DNA of 64,000 nucleotides from Microbacterium sp. lyk4-40-TSB-66 (GTDB lineage Bacteria > Actinomycetota > Actinomycetes > Actinomycetales > Microbacteriaceae): the NCBI RefSeq assembly GCF_030209475.1, contig NZ_JARVRW010000013.1:23239-87238 (forward strand), given 5' to 3'. Positions 43,217 to 56,080 of the stretch are shown piece after piece; position 1 is the stretch's first letter, and each line of letters opens with the position of its first letter. The notes beneath the pieces were generated by a model. It saw only the letters and a program-made list of their open reading frames with translations, was not told the origin of the DNA and made no database searches. Both the position numbers and the translations under genes were made by a program.

Positions 43217-43570
43217 TCACTGACCGCGGCGCTCGCGCAGCTGCTGCAACGCGTCGTCGAGGAGGGAAGCGGCTTCTTCGTCGCTTCGACGCTCCTTCAC
43301 GTACGCGAGGTGGGTCTTGTAGGGCTCCGCCTTGGCCAGGGCCGGGGGGTTCGCCTTGTCGCGCCCGGCCGGGAGGCCCGAGTGCGGGGAGTCGATCGTC
43401 TCGGGGATCTCGTCGTCGGGGATGCCCGCGGCGAAATAGCGCACCGTCTCGTTGCCGAGGGCGTCCCAGTACGACACGGCCACGCGGTCGGCGTGGAAGC
43501 CGTGGTCCTGCTCGCCCATGGGGCCGGCTCCGACGCGGGAGCCGCGGATCGCGTTTCCTCCGGTTGCCAT
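43217..43570 (-). CDS. rbpA: RNA polymerase-binding protein RbpA
   Basis: RbpA (117 aa) is an essential actinobacterial factor that binds RNA polymerase and the primary sigma factor and stabilises open complexes. IRGSRVGAGPMGEQD at the N-terminus is the DNA-contacting basic linker region, followed by the core barrel (VSYWDALGNETVRYFA) and the C-terminal sigma-interaction helix. It lies 1 nt after the secG stop and is probably transcribed with it. Confidence 0.95.
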   Translation of the reverse strand: MATGGNAIRGSRVGAGPMGEQDHGFHADRVAVSYWDALGNETVRYFAAGIPDDEIPETIDSPHSGLPAGRDKANPPALAKAEPYKTHLAYVKERRSDEEAASLLDDALQQLRERRGQ

Positions 43571-43571
43571 G

Positions 43572-43820
43572 TCAGAGCTCCGCGAACTTGGTCAGCAGGC
43601 CGAGGCCGACGATGGTGACGAACCACGTCAGGGCCAGCACGACCGTGAAACGGTTGAGGTTGCGCTCCGCGAGCCCGGAGGACCCCATTGCGGAGCTCAT
43701 GCCGCCGCCGAACATGTCGGAGAGACCGCCGCCGCGACCCTTGTGGAGCAGGATGAGCAGGGTCAGCAGGAGGCTGGTGACGCCCAGGAGCACCTGCAGG
43801 ACGAACTCGAGAATCTGCAC
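43572..43820 (-). CDS. secG: preprotein translocase subunit SecG
   Basis: SecG (82 aa) has two transmembrane helices (about 4-26 and 59-79) around a Gly-rich loop (GRGGGLSDMFGGGMSSAMGSSGLAERNLNR). It is the accessory subunit of the SecYEG channel. The GTG at 43820 follows GAAAGG by about 9 nt. It sits after tpiA as in most actinobacteria but has its own -10 and a terminator in front. Confidence 0.94.
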   Translation of the reverse strand: MQILEFVLQVLLGVTSLLLTLLILLHKGRGGGLSDMFGGGMSSAMGSSGLAERNLNRFTVVLALTWFVTIVGLGLLTKFAEL

Positions 43821-43866
43821 TGTCGAAAGCCTTTCGCGCGCGGCCTGGTCGACCGCACAAGCGTCA

Positions 43867-43872
43867 AGTATA
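43867..43872 (-). promoter_or_regulatory. -10 element of secG-rbpA
   Basis: TATACT on the minus strand, 47 nt before the secG GTG. Confidence 0.5.
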
Positions 43873-43892
43873 GAGGGCGGGGGCGCGGACGC

Positions 43893-43927
43893 ACGGATGC
43901 CCGCGGCGAGGCGCCGCGGGCATCCGT
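43893..43927 (-). terminator. terminator of the gap-pgk-tpiA genes
   Basis: ACGGATGCCCGCGGC (43893-43907) pairs perfectly over 15 bp with GCCGCGGGCATCCGT (43913-43927). It lies just beyond the tpiA stop. Confidence 0.9.
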
Positions 43928-43933
43928 TGGGCG

Positions 43934-44752
43934 TCAGACGCCGACGTGCTTCTGGAACCGGATGATCGCCGCGAACTCGTCGACGACGAGGCTCGCACCG
44001 CCCACCAGGGCACCGTCCACATCGGGCTCGCGCATGAAGCCGGCGATGTTGCCCGACTTCACCGAACCGCCGTACAGCACGCGCGTGCGGGCGGCGGCGT
44101 CGGCACCGAGCTTGTCGGCGACGACCGCGCGGAGCTTCGCGCAGACCTCCTGCGCCTGGTCGGGCGTCGCGGCCTGACCGGAGCCGATGGCCCACACGGG
44201 CTCGTACGCGACGACGATGTCGGCGTCGGCCGAGACGCCCTCGAGGGCGACCTGGAGCTGCCCGACGGGCACGGCGCTGGCACCGAACTTCTCGAGGTCC
44301 TCCGAGGTCTCACCGACGCAGATCACGGGCACGAGGCCGTGGCGCAGGGCGGCCTGCGTCTTGGCCGCGATGACCTCGTCGGTCTCGTGGTGGAACTGAC
44401 GACGTTCGGAGTGCCCGATGATGACGTACTTCGCGTCGAGCTTGGCGAGGAACTGGCCCGAGATCTCACCGGTGTACGCACCGGAGTCGTGGGCCGAGAG
44501 GTCCTGCCCGCCGAGGGCGAATTCGATCTTGTCGGCATCGAGGAGGGTCTGCACGGTGCGCAGGTCGGTGTACGGCGGGAACACCGCGACCTCGACACTG
44601 CCCTTCTCGTGCTTCGCTTCCTTCAGCGTCCAGTGCAGCTTCTGGACGAACGCGACCGCCTGCAGGTGGTCGAGGTTCATCTTCCAGTTGCCTGCGATCA
44701 GCGGCGTCCGCCCGTTCTGCGGAGCAGACGATTCCGTGTTGACTACACCCAT
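43934..44752 (-). CDS. tpiA: triose-phosphate isomerase
   Basis: TpiA (272 aa) interconverts dihydroxyacetone phosphate and glyceraldehyde-3-phosphate. GNWKMN near residue 21, IIGHSERR with the catalytic His, and the catalytic Glu in AYEPVWAIGSG are present. The ATG giving MGVVNTESS overlaps the pgk 3' end by 10 nt. A much longer frame reading upstream is pgk in the wrong frame. Confidence 0.97.
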   Translation of the reverse strand: MGVVNTESSAPQNGRTPLIAGNWKMNLDHLQAVAFVQKLHWTLKEAKHEKGSVEVAVFPPYTDLRTVQTLLDADKIEFALGGQDLSAHDSGAYTGEISGQFLAKLDAKYVIIGHSERRQFHHETDEVIAAKTQAALRHGLVPVICVGETSEDLEKFGASAVPVGQLQVALEGVSADADIVVAYEPVWAIGSGQAATPDQAQEVCAKLRAVVADKLGADAAARTRVLYGGSVKSGNIAGFMREPDVDGALVGGASLVVDEFAAIIRFQKHVGV

Positions 44753-45957
44753 CCGAGGACCTCCAGTCCGGGGAGCTTCTTGCCTTCGAGGAACTCCAGG
44801 CTCGCGCCGCCACCGGTGGAGATGTGGCCGAACGCCTCGTCCGCGAAACCGAGCTGACGCACGGCCGCGGCGGAGTCGCCGCCGCCGACGACACTGAGGC
44901 CGTCGACCTCGGTGAGCGCCTGGGCGACGGTCTTGGTGCCGGCGTCGAACGCCTTCATCTCGAACACGCCCATCGGGCCGTTCCAGAAGACGGTGCGCGA
45001 GCCGCGGATCGCGTCGGCGAAGATCTCGGCCGTGCGGGGTCCGATGTCGAGGCCGAGTCCGGACGCACCGAAGTCGGTGTCCTCCAGGGCCTGGGCGTCG
45101 GCGACGACGTGCTCGGCGTCTGCCGAGAACGATGCCGCGACGACGGCATCGACGGGGAGGACGATCTCGACACCGCGCTCCTTCGCCGTGGCGAGGTAGC
45201 CCTTGACGGTGTCGATCTGGTCCTTCTCGAGCAGGCTCGATCCGACCTTGTACCCCTCGGCGACGAGGAAGGTGAACATCATGCCGCCACCGACGAGGAG
45301 CTTGTCCACGCGGGGAAGCAGGTGCTCGATGACGCCGAGCTTGTCGCTGACCTTCGATCCGCCGAGCACGACCGTGTAGGGGCGCTCGGGGTTCTCGGTC
45401 AGACGGTCGAGGACCTCGAGTTCCTTCTGGATCAGCAGGCCCGCGGCCGAGGGCACGAGCTGCGCGAGGTCGTAGACGCTCGCCTGCTTGCGGTGCACGA
45501 CGCCGAAGCCGTCGGACACGAGGGCGTCGCCGAGACCGGCGAGCTCCCGCGCGAAGGCCTGGCGCTCGGACTCGTCCTTCGAGGTCTCCCCCGCGTTGAA
45601 GCGGAGGTTCTCGATGACGGCGACCTCGCCGTTCTCGAGCGAGCCGACGGCATCCTGAGCCGACTCGCCGACCGTGTCGCGCGCGAACGCGACCGGCTGG
45701 CCGAGAAGCTCGGAGAGGCGCTGCGCGACCGGCTCGAGCGAATACTTCGGGTCGGGCGCCCCGTCGGGGCGGCCCAGGTGCGAGCACACGACCACACGCG
45801 CGCCGGCGTTGATCAGTGCGTTGAGAGTCGGCAGCGACGCGCGCACGCGGCCATCGTCCGTGATGACGCCGTCCTTGAGGGGGACGTTCAGATCACAACG
45901 GACGATGACGCGCGTGCCGGCGAGCGACCCCAGCGAATCGAGGGTGCGCAGAGCCAT
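44743..45957 (-). CDS. pgk: phosphoglycerate kinase
   Basis: Pgk (404 aa) makes ATP from 1,3-bisphosphoglycerate. The N-terminal RCDLNVPLKDG and CSHLGRPDG, and the C-terminal nucleotide-binding VVGGGDSAAAV and STGGGASLEFLEGKKLPG, fit a full-length enzyme. It lies 6 nt after gap and overlaps tpiA. Confidence 0.97.
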   Translation of the reverse strand: MALRTLDSLGSLAGTRVIVRCDLNVPLKDGVITDDGRVRASLPTLNALINAGARVVVCSHLGRPDGAPDPKYSLEPVAQRLSELLGQPVAFARDTVGESAQDAVGSLENGEVAVIENLRFNAGETSKDESERQAFARELAGLGDALVSDGFGVVHRKQASVYDLAQLVPSAAGLLIQKELEVLDRLTENPERPYTVVLGGSKVSDKLGVIEHLLPRVDKLLVGGGMMFTFLVAEGYKVGSSLLEKDQIDTVKGYLATAKERGVEIVLPVDAVVAASFSADAEHVVADAQALEDTDFGASGLGLDIGPRTAEIFADAIRGSRTVFWNGPMGVFEMKAFDAGTKTVAQALTEVDGLSVVGGGDSAAAVRQLGFADEAFGHISTGGGASLEFLEGKKLPGLEVLGWV

Positions 45958-45963
45958 GAAGGG

Positions 45964-46989
<1,026 letters not shown>

Positions 46990-47038
46990 TCAGTTGTGCG
47001 CGATATGCGCGTGATTGCGGTGTTCGCTGGCGGACAAC

Positions 47039-47069
47039 GGCGTCCCGGCGGGGTGCCCACCGGGACGCC
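47039..47069 (-). terminator. terminator after sodA
   Basis: GGCGTCCCGG (47039-47048) pairs with CCGGGACGCC (47060-47069), a 10-bp perfect stem just beyond the sodA stop. Confidence 0.8.
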
Positions 47070-47077
47070 CACGCCGT

Positions 47078-47704
47078 TTACGACAGTACCAGCAGACCCG
47101 CGGTCTTCTCACGGGCGGCGGCGAAGCGCTGCTGGGCGTCGGCCCAGTTCGCGATGTTCCAGAACGCCTTGACGTAGTCGGCGCGCACGTTCTTGTAGTC
47201 GAGGTAGTACGCGTGCTCCCAGACGTCGAGCAGCAGGATCGGCACGGTGCCCGCGACGATCTGGCCCTGCTGGTCGAAGAACTGCTGGATCACGAGGTTC
47301 TCGCCGATCGAGTCCCAGAACAGACCCGCCCATCCCGACCCCTGCACGCCGAGGGCGGCGGCGGTGAACTGCGCGCGGAACGCGTCGAACGAGCCGAACT
47401 GGTCGTCGATGGCCGACTCGAGGTCGCCGGTGGGCTTGTCGCCACCGTTGGGCGAGAGGTTCGTCCAGAAGATCGAGTGGTTCGTGTGGCCGCCGAGGTT
47501 GAACGCGAGGTCCTTCTGCAGGCGGTTGATGTTGGCGAAATCGCCCTTCTCACGCGCTTCGGCGAGCAGGTCGAGGGTGGTGTTCGCGCCGTTGACGTAG
47601 GTCTGGTGGTGCTTGCTGTGGTGCAGCTCCATGATGGTCGCACTGATGTGCGGCTCCAGGGCCGAGTAGTCGTAGGGCAGTTCGGGCAGCGTGTACTTCG
47701 CCAT
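47078..47704 (-). CDS. sodA: superoxide dismutase (Fe/Mn family)
   Basis: This Fe/Mn superoxide dismutase (208 aa) shows metal ligands in [19 protein letters not shown] (N-terminal His), [13 protein letters not shown], and [13 protein letters not shown] with Asp and His. A GG-rich pattern near the active site is compatible with Mn. It has its own promoter (TAGGAT at 47789-47794) and terminator between whiA and gap. Sequence alone does not fix the metal. Confidence 0.96.
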   Translation of the reverse strand: MAKYTLPELPYDYSALEPHISATIMELHHSKHHQTYVNGANTTLDLLAEAREKGDFANINRLQKDLAFNLGGHTNHSIFWTNLSPNGGDKPTGDLESAIDDQFGSFDAFRAQFTAAALGVQGSGWAGLFWDSIGENLVIQQFFDQQGQIVAGTVPILLLDVWEHAYYLDYKNVRADYVKAFWNIANWADAQQRFAAAREKTAGLLVLS

Positions 47705-47788
47705 GATCTCAACTTCCGAATCGGGCGCCGCCGGGACCTCTCCGCCGAGACGACGTGCGAGGAACCGCGCAGCGAGGGTGACGTCTTC

Positions 47789-47794
47789 ATCCTA
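47789..47794 (-). promoter_or_regulatory. -10 element of sodA
   Basis: TAGGAT on the minus strand, 84 nt before the sodA ATG. The -35 is not convincing. Confidence 0.35.
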
Positions 47795-47948
47795 TTGATG
47801 GGCAACGCCCGACCCCCAGGGTTGCTTCCCTGGATGACGGGGGGTATCGACCGCCGCATCGGGCGGAAGCGGATCGGATGCCGGGGCCGTGGCAGCCCAA
47901 AGCTCTCCGTCGTCGGCAGAGCCCGCCGACTCCGGCGGGAAGCGGCGC

Positions 47949-47971
47949 GGATGCCGTAGGTCATGGCATCC
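47949..47971 (-). terminator. terminator after whiA
   Basis: GGATGCC and GGCATCC pair across a 9-nt loop, just beyond the whiA stop. It is another GGATGCC inverted pair. Confidence 0.65.
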
Positions 47972-47979
47972 GGGAGCTC

Positions 47980-48957
47980 TCAGTCCTCGGCGCCCATCGG
48001 CACGGCGGCCTCGGTGCCCGGGATGCCCTCGACCTCGGCCTTTTTGTCGGCCATCGCCAGCAGGCGGCGGATACGACCCGCCACCGCGTCCTTCGTGAGG
48101 GGCGGGTCGGCGTGGTGTCCGAGCTCGTCGAGGCTCGCGTCGCGGTGCGCCAGGCGCAGCTCGCCGGCCTGCTGCAGGTGGTCGGGGACCTCGTCGCCGA
48201 GGATCTCGAGCGCGCGCTCCACCCGGGCGCATGCGGCCACGGCGGCCTGGGCCGAGCGGCGGAGGTTGGCGTCGTCGAAGTTGACGAGACGGTTGACGCC
48301 GGCGCGCACCTCGCGGCGCTGACGCATCTGGTCCCACTCCCCCGCGGTACGGCGGGCACCCATCTCGTACAGCGCGCCGCGGATCGCCTCGCCGTCGCGC
48401 ACCACGACGCGGGGAACGCCGCGCACCTCGCGGGCCTTGGCGGGGATGCCGATACGGTGACCGGCGCCGACGAGGGCCATCGCGGCCTCGGACGACGGGC
48501 ACGAGATCTCCAGCGCCGCGGACCGGCCCGGGTCGCTCAACGAGCCGCTCGCCAGGAACGCGCCACGCCAGATGGCGCTGAGGTCGGGTCGCGAGCCCGT
48601 GGTCAGTTTGTTGGGAAGACCGCGCACGGGGCGGCGCCGCTGATCGAGCAGTCCCGTCTGGCGTGCGAGGGTCTCGCCGGCCTCGATGACGCGCACGGCG
48701 TAGTGCCCCCCGGTGCGGCCCCCGGAACCCTGCACGTGATGCAGTTCGGGACGCACGCCGTACAGCTCCATGAGGTCGCGTGCGACGCGGCGCGCGAGGA
48801 CGTCCGAGTCGAGTTCGGCCTCGACGGCGACGCGGTTGGCGATGGAGTGCAGACCACCGGAGAAGCGCAGGAGGGCCGTGAGCTCGGCGACGCGCGCGGT
48901 CGGGCGCGGGTCGCGAACGGTGATGAGTTCGGCCTTCACGTCGGCGGTCAGCGGCAC
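47980..48957 (-). CDS. whiA: DNA-binding sporulation/cell-division regulator WhiA
   Basis: WhiA (325 aa) controls cell-division and sporulation genes in Gram-positives. It has the N-terminal LAGLIDADG-like fold ([31 protein letters not shown]) and a C-terminal helix-turn-helix ([54 protein letters not shown]). The GTG at 48957 follows GAGGAGA; the longer frame reads through the rapZ junction. It lies 40 nt after rapZ, with no yvcK gene between. Confidence 0.96.
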   Translation of the reverse strand: MPLTADVKAELITVRDPRPTARVAELTALLRFSGGLHSIANRVAVEAELDSDVLARRVARDLMELYGVRPELHHVQGSGGRTGGHYAVRVIEAGETLARQTGLLDQRRRPVRGLPNKLTTGSRPDLSAIWRGAFLASGSLSDPGRSAALEISCPSSEAAMALVGAGHRIGIPAKAREVRGVPRVVVRDGEAIRGALYEMGARRTAGEWDQMRQRREVRAGVNRLVNFDDANLRRSAQAAVAACARVERALEILGDEVPDHLQQAGELRLAHRDASLDELGHHADPPLTKDAVAGRIRRLLAMADKKAEVEGIPGTEAAVPMGAED

Positions 48958-48997
48958 GGTTCTCCTCGGGTGGGGGCGGCGGGGACGACGGTACAGC

Positions 48998-49876
48998 CTA
49001 CTCGCGACCGAGGTCGCGATGAGCCACGCGCACGGCCACCCCGGGAACATCGGCCAGACGTGCAGCCAGTTCCCGCGCCATCACCACCGAGCGATGCTTG
49101 CCACCGGTGCAGCCCACCGCCACGACCGAGTGCCGCTTGTTCTCGCGCTGGTAGCCGTCCAGCACCGGTCGCAGTGCCGCCGCGTAGGCGTCGAGGAACT
49201 CCGACGCCCCCGCTTGGCCCAGCACGTATTCCCGCACTCGGGGGTCTTCGCCCGTGAGCGGGCGGAGGTCCTCGTTCCAGAACGGATTCGGCAGGAAGCG
49301 CATGTCGGCGACCAGGTCGACGTCGGGCGGCAGCCCGTACTTGAAACCGAAGCTCATGAGGGTGACCGTGTGGCGCGCGGCCCCCTCTTCGCCGAACAGC
49401 GCCACGGTGCGCAGCGACAGCTGGTGCACGTTCAGCCCCGACGTGTCGATCACCACGTCGGCGGCCTCCCGCAACGGCGCGAGGCGTTCGCGTTCGCGCC
49501 GGATGCCGTCGAGGATGGTGCCGTCGCCCTGCAGGGGATGCGGTCGGCGCACGGCCTCGAACCGGCGCACGAGCACCGCGTCGCTGGCATCCAGGAAGAC
49601 GACGCGCACCTGACGACCCGCCTGCAGGGAGCGCATCGCCTCGGGCAGGTCGCTGAACAGCGATCGCCCTCGCACGTCGACCACGACCGCCACTCGGGGT
49701 ACCGCACCGCCCGCGAGCTCGGTCAGTTCGAGCAAGGGCCGCAGCATCTGGGGCGGCAGGTTGTCGACGACGTACCAGTCGAGGTCTTCGAGGGCGTTGG
49801 CAACGGTGGACCGCCCCGCCCCCGACATGCCGGTGACGATCAGCACCTCACCTGGCTCGTCGCGTGCGGGCTCCAT
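48998..49876 (-). CDS. rapZ: RapZ-family nucleotide-binding protein (YvcJ)
   Basis: This 292-aa RapZ/YvcJ protein has Walker [10 protein letters not shown] at about 16-24 and the conserved C-terminal [20 protein letters not shown]. In enterobacteria RapZ guides small-RNA decay; the actinobacterial role is less clear. I start at the ATG giving [16 protein letters not shown], 9 nt after GGGAGG; a GTG 27 nt upstream also fits, directly after the uvrC stop. Confidence 0.93.
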   Translation of the reverse strand: MEPARDEPGEVLIVTGMSGAGRSTVANALEDLDWYVVDNLPPQMLRPLLELTELAGGAVPRVAVVVDVRGRSLFSDLPEAMRSLQAGRQVRVVFLDASDAVLVRRFEAVRRPHPLQGDGTILDGIRRERERLAPLREAADVVIDTSGLNVHQLSLRTVALFGEEGAARHTVTLMSFGFKYGLPPDVDLVADMRFLPNPFWNEDLRPLTGEDPRVREYVLGQAGASEFLDAYAAALRPVLDGYQRENKRHSVVAVGCTGGKHRSVVMARELAARLADVPGVAVRVAHRDLGRE

Positions 49877-49906
49877 GGGCGTCGCCTCCCGTCGTGTGGT
49901 CACAGC

Positions 49907-51850
49907 CTACCGAGCCAGGTGCGAGTGGATCGCCTCGGCGAGGGCCGGACCGATCCCGGGAAGAGCCGTGATCTCGTCGGGACTGGCGTCTTTCAGCGCC
50001 GAGACCGACCCGAAGTGCCGGAGCAGCGCCTTGATGCGGGTGTCGCCGAGCCCGGGGACCTCCGTGAGCACGCTGGTGATGTCGCGCTTGCGTCTCTTGC
50101 GCTGGTGCACGATGGCGAAGCGGTGGGCCTCGTCGCGCAGGCGCTGCAGCAGGTAGAGCGCCTCCGAGGTGCGCGGCAGGATCACCGGGTAGTCCTCCCC
50201 CGGCAGCCACACCTCTTCGAGTCGCTTCGCTATGCCGCACAGCGCGATCTCCTCGTGCCCGGCGTCGGCGAGCGCTCGGGCCGCCGCCGCGACCTGCGGC
50301 TGGCCGCCGTCGACGACGAGCAGTTGGGGCCGGTAGGCGAAGCGCGGACGTTTGCGTGCGGTGACGACCTCTCCGCCGGCAGTGGCCTGATCGGAGTCGG
50401 GGTCGGCGATGATCGCTCCCCCGACCGTTTCGGGCTCGATCTCTTCGGGGCGGTCGAGGTAGGCGAGCCGTCGCGTCAGCACCTGATACATCGAGTCGGT
50501 GTCGTCGGTGGTCTCGGCGACGCCGAACGAGCGGTACTGGTCTTTGCGCGGCAATCCGTCTTCGAAGACGACCATGGACGCCACGACGTTGGTGCCCGAG
50601 AGGTGCGACACGTCGAAGCATTCGATGCGCAGCGGCGCCTCGGTCATGCCGAGCGCCTCCTGCAGATCGGTCAGGGCCTGCGAGCGGGCGACGTAGTCGC
50701 TGGTGCGGCGCGTCTTGTGCAGCATCAGCGCCTGTTGCGCGTTCAGCGTGGCGGTCTTGAGCAGGTCGGACTTGCGTCCGCGCTGGGCGACCTGCAGGGT
50801 GACCGGGCGCCCGCGACGCTCGCGCAGCCACGCCTCCAGCTGCTCGGCGTCGTCGGGGAGTTCGGGCACGAGCACCTGCCGCGGGATGTCGGCGGCATCC
50901 GCATCGCCGTAGGTGCGCTGCAGGACCTGGTCGACGAGTTCGGCGCCCGAGATGTCGATCTCTTTCTCGATCGTCGTCGCCCGCACACCGCGCACGCGGC
51001 CGCCGCGCACGACGAAGTGCTGCACGGTCGCGGCGAGCTCGTCCTCGGCGATGCCGAACAGGTCGGCGTCGGTGTCGGAGGCCAGTACCAGGGCGCTCTT
51101 TCCGAGCACGGCGTCGATGGCCTGCAGACGGTCGCGGTAGTGGGCGGCCGACTCGTAATCCATGGCGGCCGAGGCCTCTTTCATGCGCGCGGTCAGATCG
51201 CGGGCGAAGCGCTGGTCACCGCCCGACATGAAGGCGATGAAGTCGTTCACCACGGCCCGGTGCTCGTCGATCGTCACCTTCATCGAGCACGGACCGCCGC
51301 AGCGACCGATCTGCCCCGGGAAGCACGGACGCCCCGAGGCCATCGCCTTCTTGTAGGAGGAATCGCTGCACGTGCGGATCGGGAAGACCTTGATCATCAG
51401 GTCGATCGTGTCGTGCACCGCCCACACCTTGGGATACGGGCCGAAGTACTTCGCGCCGCGGATCTTGTGGTTGCGCGTTACGATCACCCGCGGCGCCTCA
51501 TCGGCGAGGGTGATCGCCATGAAGGGGTAGGACTTGTCGTCGCGGTAGCGCACGTTGAACGGCGGATCGAACTCCTTGATCCACATGTACTCCAGCTGGA
51601 GCGAGTCGACGTCGCTGGGCACGACCGTCCACTCGACGCTCGCAGCGGTGGTCACCATGCGACGCGTGCGCTCGTGCAGCGAGTACAGCGGTGCGAAGTA
51701 GTTCGACAGTCGCGCCCTGAGGTTCTTGGCCTTGCCGACGTACAGCACCCGCCCCTCGGCATCCCGGAAGCGGTAGACCCCCGGATTGGTGGGGATCTCT
51801 CCGGCCTTGGGGCGGTAGGGCAGCTGCGACATCCGTTCTCGGGATGCCAC
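49907..51850 (-). CDS. uvrC: excinuclease ABC subunit C
   Basis: UvrC (647 aa) makes both incisions of nucleotide excision repair. It has the N-terminal GIY-YIG nuclease ([25 protein letters not shown]), a UVR motif ([23 protein letters not shown]), an RNase H-like domain ([10 protein letters not shown]), and the C-terminal helix-hairpin-helix ([27 protein letters not shown]). The GTG at 51850 follows the uvrA stop by 3 nt; an ATG six codons in is the alternative start. Confidence 0.97.
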   Translation of the reverse strand: MASRERMSQLPYRPKAGEIPTNPGVYRFRDAEGRVLYVGKAKNLRARLSNYFAPLYSLHERTRRMVTTAASVEWTVVPSDVDSLQLEYMWIKEFDPPFNVRYRDDKSYPFMAITLADEAPRVIVTRNHKIRGAKYFGPYPKVWAVHDTIDLMIKVFPIRTCSDSSYKKAMASGRPCFPGQIGRCGGPCSMKVTIDEHRAVVNDFIAFMSGGDQRFARDLTARMKEASAAMDYESAAHYRDRLQAIDAVLGKSALVLASDTDADLFGIAEDELAATVQHFVVRGGRVRGVRATTIEKEIDISGAELVDQVLQRTYGDADAADIPRQVLVPELPDDAEQLEAWLRERRGRPVTLQVAQRGRKSDLLKTATLNAQQALMLHKTRRTSDYVARSQALTDLQEALGMTEAPLRIECFDVSHLSGTNVVASMVVFEDGLPRKDQYRSFGVAETTDDTDSMYQVLTRRLAYLDRPEEIEPETVGGAIIADPDSDQATAGGEVVTARKRPRFAYRPQLLVVDGGQPQVAAAARALADAGHEEIALCGIAKRLEEVWLPGEDYPVILPRTSEALYLLQRLRDEAHRFAIVHQRKRRKRDITSVLTEVPGLGDTRIKALLRHFGSVSALKDASPDEITALPGIGPALAEAIHSHLAR

Positions 51851-51853
51851 GGG

Positions 51854-54823
<2,970 letters not shown>

Positions 54824-54829
54824 GTGTTA

Positions 54830-54835
54830 AGTCTA
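54830..54835 (-). promoter_or_regulatory. leaderless -10 element of uvrA
   Basis: TAGACT on the minus strand ends 6 nt before the GTG at 54823. Confidence 0.6.
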
Positions 54836-54855
54836 GGTCGGGCCTCCGACATCGG

Positions 54856-54874
54856 CCCCGGGTTCGCCCCGGGC
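54856..54874 (-). terminator. possible terminator after the MarR-family gene
   Basis: Two CCCCGGG arms flank a TTCG loop, 38 nt beyond the MarR-gene stop and just before the uvrA promoter. Confidence 0.45.
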
Positions 54875-54912
54875 GCACGGATGTGCGAGAGTGCGGCGGC
54901 GCCCGGCGGGCG

Positions 54913-55347
54913 TCACTCCCCCGCGCGGATACCGCCGGCGAACGGTGCGAGCCCGTCACGGAGAGCGATCAGCGCCTCCTCCGAGACACCCACCCGCGCC
55001 ATGATCTGGCCGGGGACGGAGAGCGCAGATTCGCGCAGCGCGCGCCCCTCGTCGGTGAGCGCGATGTCGAGCACCCTCTCGTCGTCGGTGCGGCGGGTGC
55101 GATCGACCCGCCCCTGCGCCTCGAGACGCTTGACCAGCGGAGACAGCGTGGCCGGTTCCATCGCCAACTCGGCGGCCAGCGCCCCGAGAGTGCGCGGCGA
55201 CCGCTCCCACAGGGCGAGCATGACCAGATACTGCGGGTGCGTCAGGCCGAGCGGCTCGAGCACGGGACGGTAGATCGAGACGACGTTGCGCGCTGCCGTG
55301 ACGAGGGCGAAGCACACCTGGTTCTCCAGCTCCAACGGATCCTGCAC
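54913..55347 (-). CDS. MarR-family regulator, OhrR-like
   Basis: This 144-aa winged-helix regulator resembles OhrR, which senses organic peroxides. ENQVCFALVTAARNVVSIYRPVLEPLGLTHPQYLVMLALWE includes a Cys at about 12 in the position of the OhrR redox Cys. The wing is RRTDDERVLDIALTDEG. The GTG at 55347 is 6 nt after AGGAGG; the longer frame starts within that site. It is divergent from a small zinc-ribbon protein gene, with an operator-like palindrome between them. No ohr gene is adjacent. Confidence 0.88.
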   Translation of the reverse strand: MQDPLELENQVCFALVTAARNVVSIYRPVLEPLGLTHPQYLVMLALWERSPRTLGALAAELAMEPATLSPLVKRLEAQGRVDRTRRTDDERVLDIALTDEGRALRESALSVPGQIMARVGVSEEALIALRDGLAPFAGGIRAGE

Positions 55348-55365
55348 GCCCGACCTCCTCAATAG

Positions 55366-55377
55366 TTAGTACACTAA
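55366..55377. promoter_or_regulatory. MarR-type operator overlapping divergent promoters
   Basis: TTAGT and ACTAA form a palindrome around AC. It overlaps TACACT (55370-55375), the leaderless -10 element 7 nt before the ATG at 55383, and the -10 candidates of the regulator gene. Binding would block both promoters. Confidence 0.6.
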
Positions 55378-55382
55378 TAATC

Positions 55383-55619
55383 ATGACACGAAGGGATGCC
55401 GATCGCCCACCGCTCCGTGAGCGTGTGCGCGAAGCGGGCGGCTGGTACCAGTACCTCAATACGCGACTCATCCGCGTCGCCGGACCCGCTTCGGTCGGCC
55501 CCTACGAGACGACGCCGGAGCCCGTCCGCACGGGCCGCCCGTGCCCCCTGTGCGGTCACCCGATGACGGAGCACAGCGTCGACCGGTCCGGGCCGAAGCC
55601 CCTGCTGCACTGCCCCTGA
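55383..55619 (+). CDS. small putative zinc-ribbon protein, unknown function
   Basis: This is a 78-aa protein. A basic N-terminus (DRPPLRERVREAGGWYQYLNTRLIRVAGPASVGPYE) precedes CPLCGHPMTEH and a C-terminal HC, suggesting one zinc site (Cys 54, Cys 57, His 64, Cys 77). I know no characterised family. The ATG is 7 nt after TACACT, so translation is probably leaderless, and the promoter lies under the divergent regulator's operator. It may be the regulator's target. Confidence 0.75.
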   Translation: MTRRDADRPPLRERVREAGGWYQYLNTRLIRVAGPASVGPYETTPEPVRTGRPCPLCGHPMTEHSVDRSGPKPLLHCP

Positions 55620-55643
55620 GTCAGGCGACCTGCCGGTCGGCCG

Positions 55644-56066
55644 TCACCCGAGCTGCGGGCGCCCCGCCTCGTCCAACGGCCATCCCGGGTTGACCGCGAT
55701 CTCCCACGGGTGTCCGTCGGGGTCGACGAAGACTCCGGAGTACCCACCCCACGGTGTCGGTGCACCCGCCCGCGCCAGCCGCGCCCCCGCCGCCACGGCC
55801 CCGGACAGGATCACGTCGACCTGTTCCGCCTCGTCGACGTTGTGGGCCAGGGTCACGCCACCCCACCCGCCGCCGTCGTCGACGCCCGAGTCCTCGGCCA
55901 GTTGATCGCGACTCCAAAGGCCGACGACGAGACCACCCGTATCGAAGAACGCCACCTCGCCCTCGACGGACGAGGGGTGCGCCCTCCATCCGAGCGCGCC
56001 GTAGAACGCGATCGAGCGCGAGAGATCGCGCACTCCCAGGGTGACGAGGGTGATCCGTTGGTCCAT
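55644..56066 (-). CDS. VOC-family (glyoxalase/bleomycin resistance-like) protein
   Basis: This 140-aa vicinal-oxygen-chelate protein has two beta-alpha-beta-beta-beta modules (ITLVTLGVRDLSRSIAFYGALGWRA and GYSGVFVDPDGHPWEIAVNPGWPL). Such proteins bind a metal and act on varied small molecules; the substrate is unknown. It is convergent with the zinc-ribbon gene and lies 14 nt downstream of uvrB. No ribosome site is obvious. Confidence 0.88.
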   Translation of the reverse strand: MDQRITLVTLGVRDLSRSIAFYGALGWRAHPSSVEGEVAFFDTGGLVVGLWSRDQLAEDSGVDDGGGWGGVTLAHNVDEAEQVDVILSGAVAAGARLARAGAPTPWGGYSGVFVDPDGHPWEIAVNPGWPLDEAGRPQLG

Positions 56067-56080
56067 GCGCGGCTGCGGGC

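Noticed and set aside
43934..45787. A 617-aa fusion of tpiA with an upstream frame
   Set aside because: The upstream part is pgk read in the wrong frame. tpiA starts at its own ATG at 44752.
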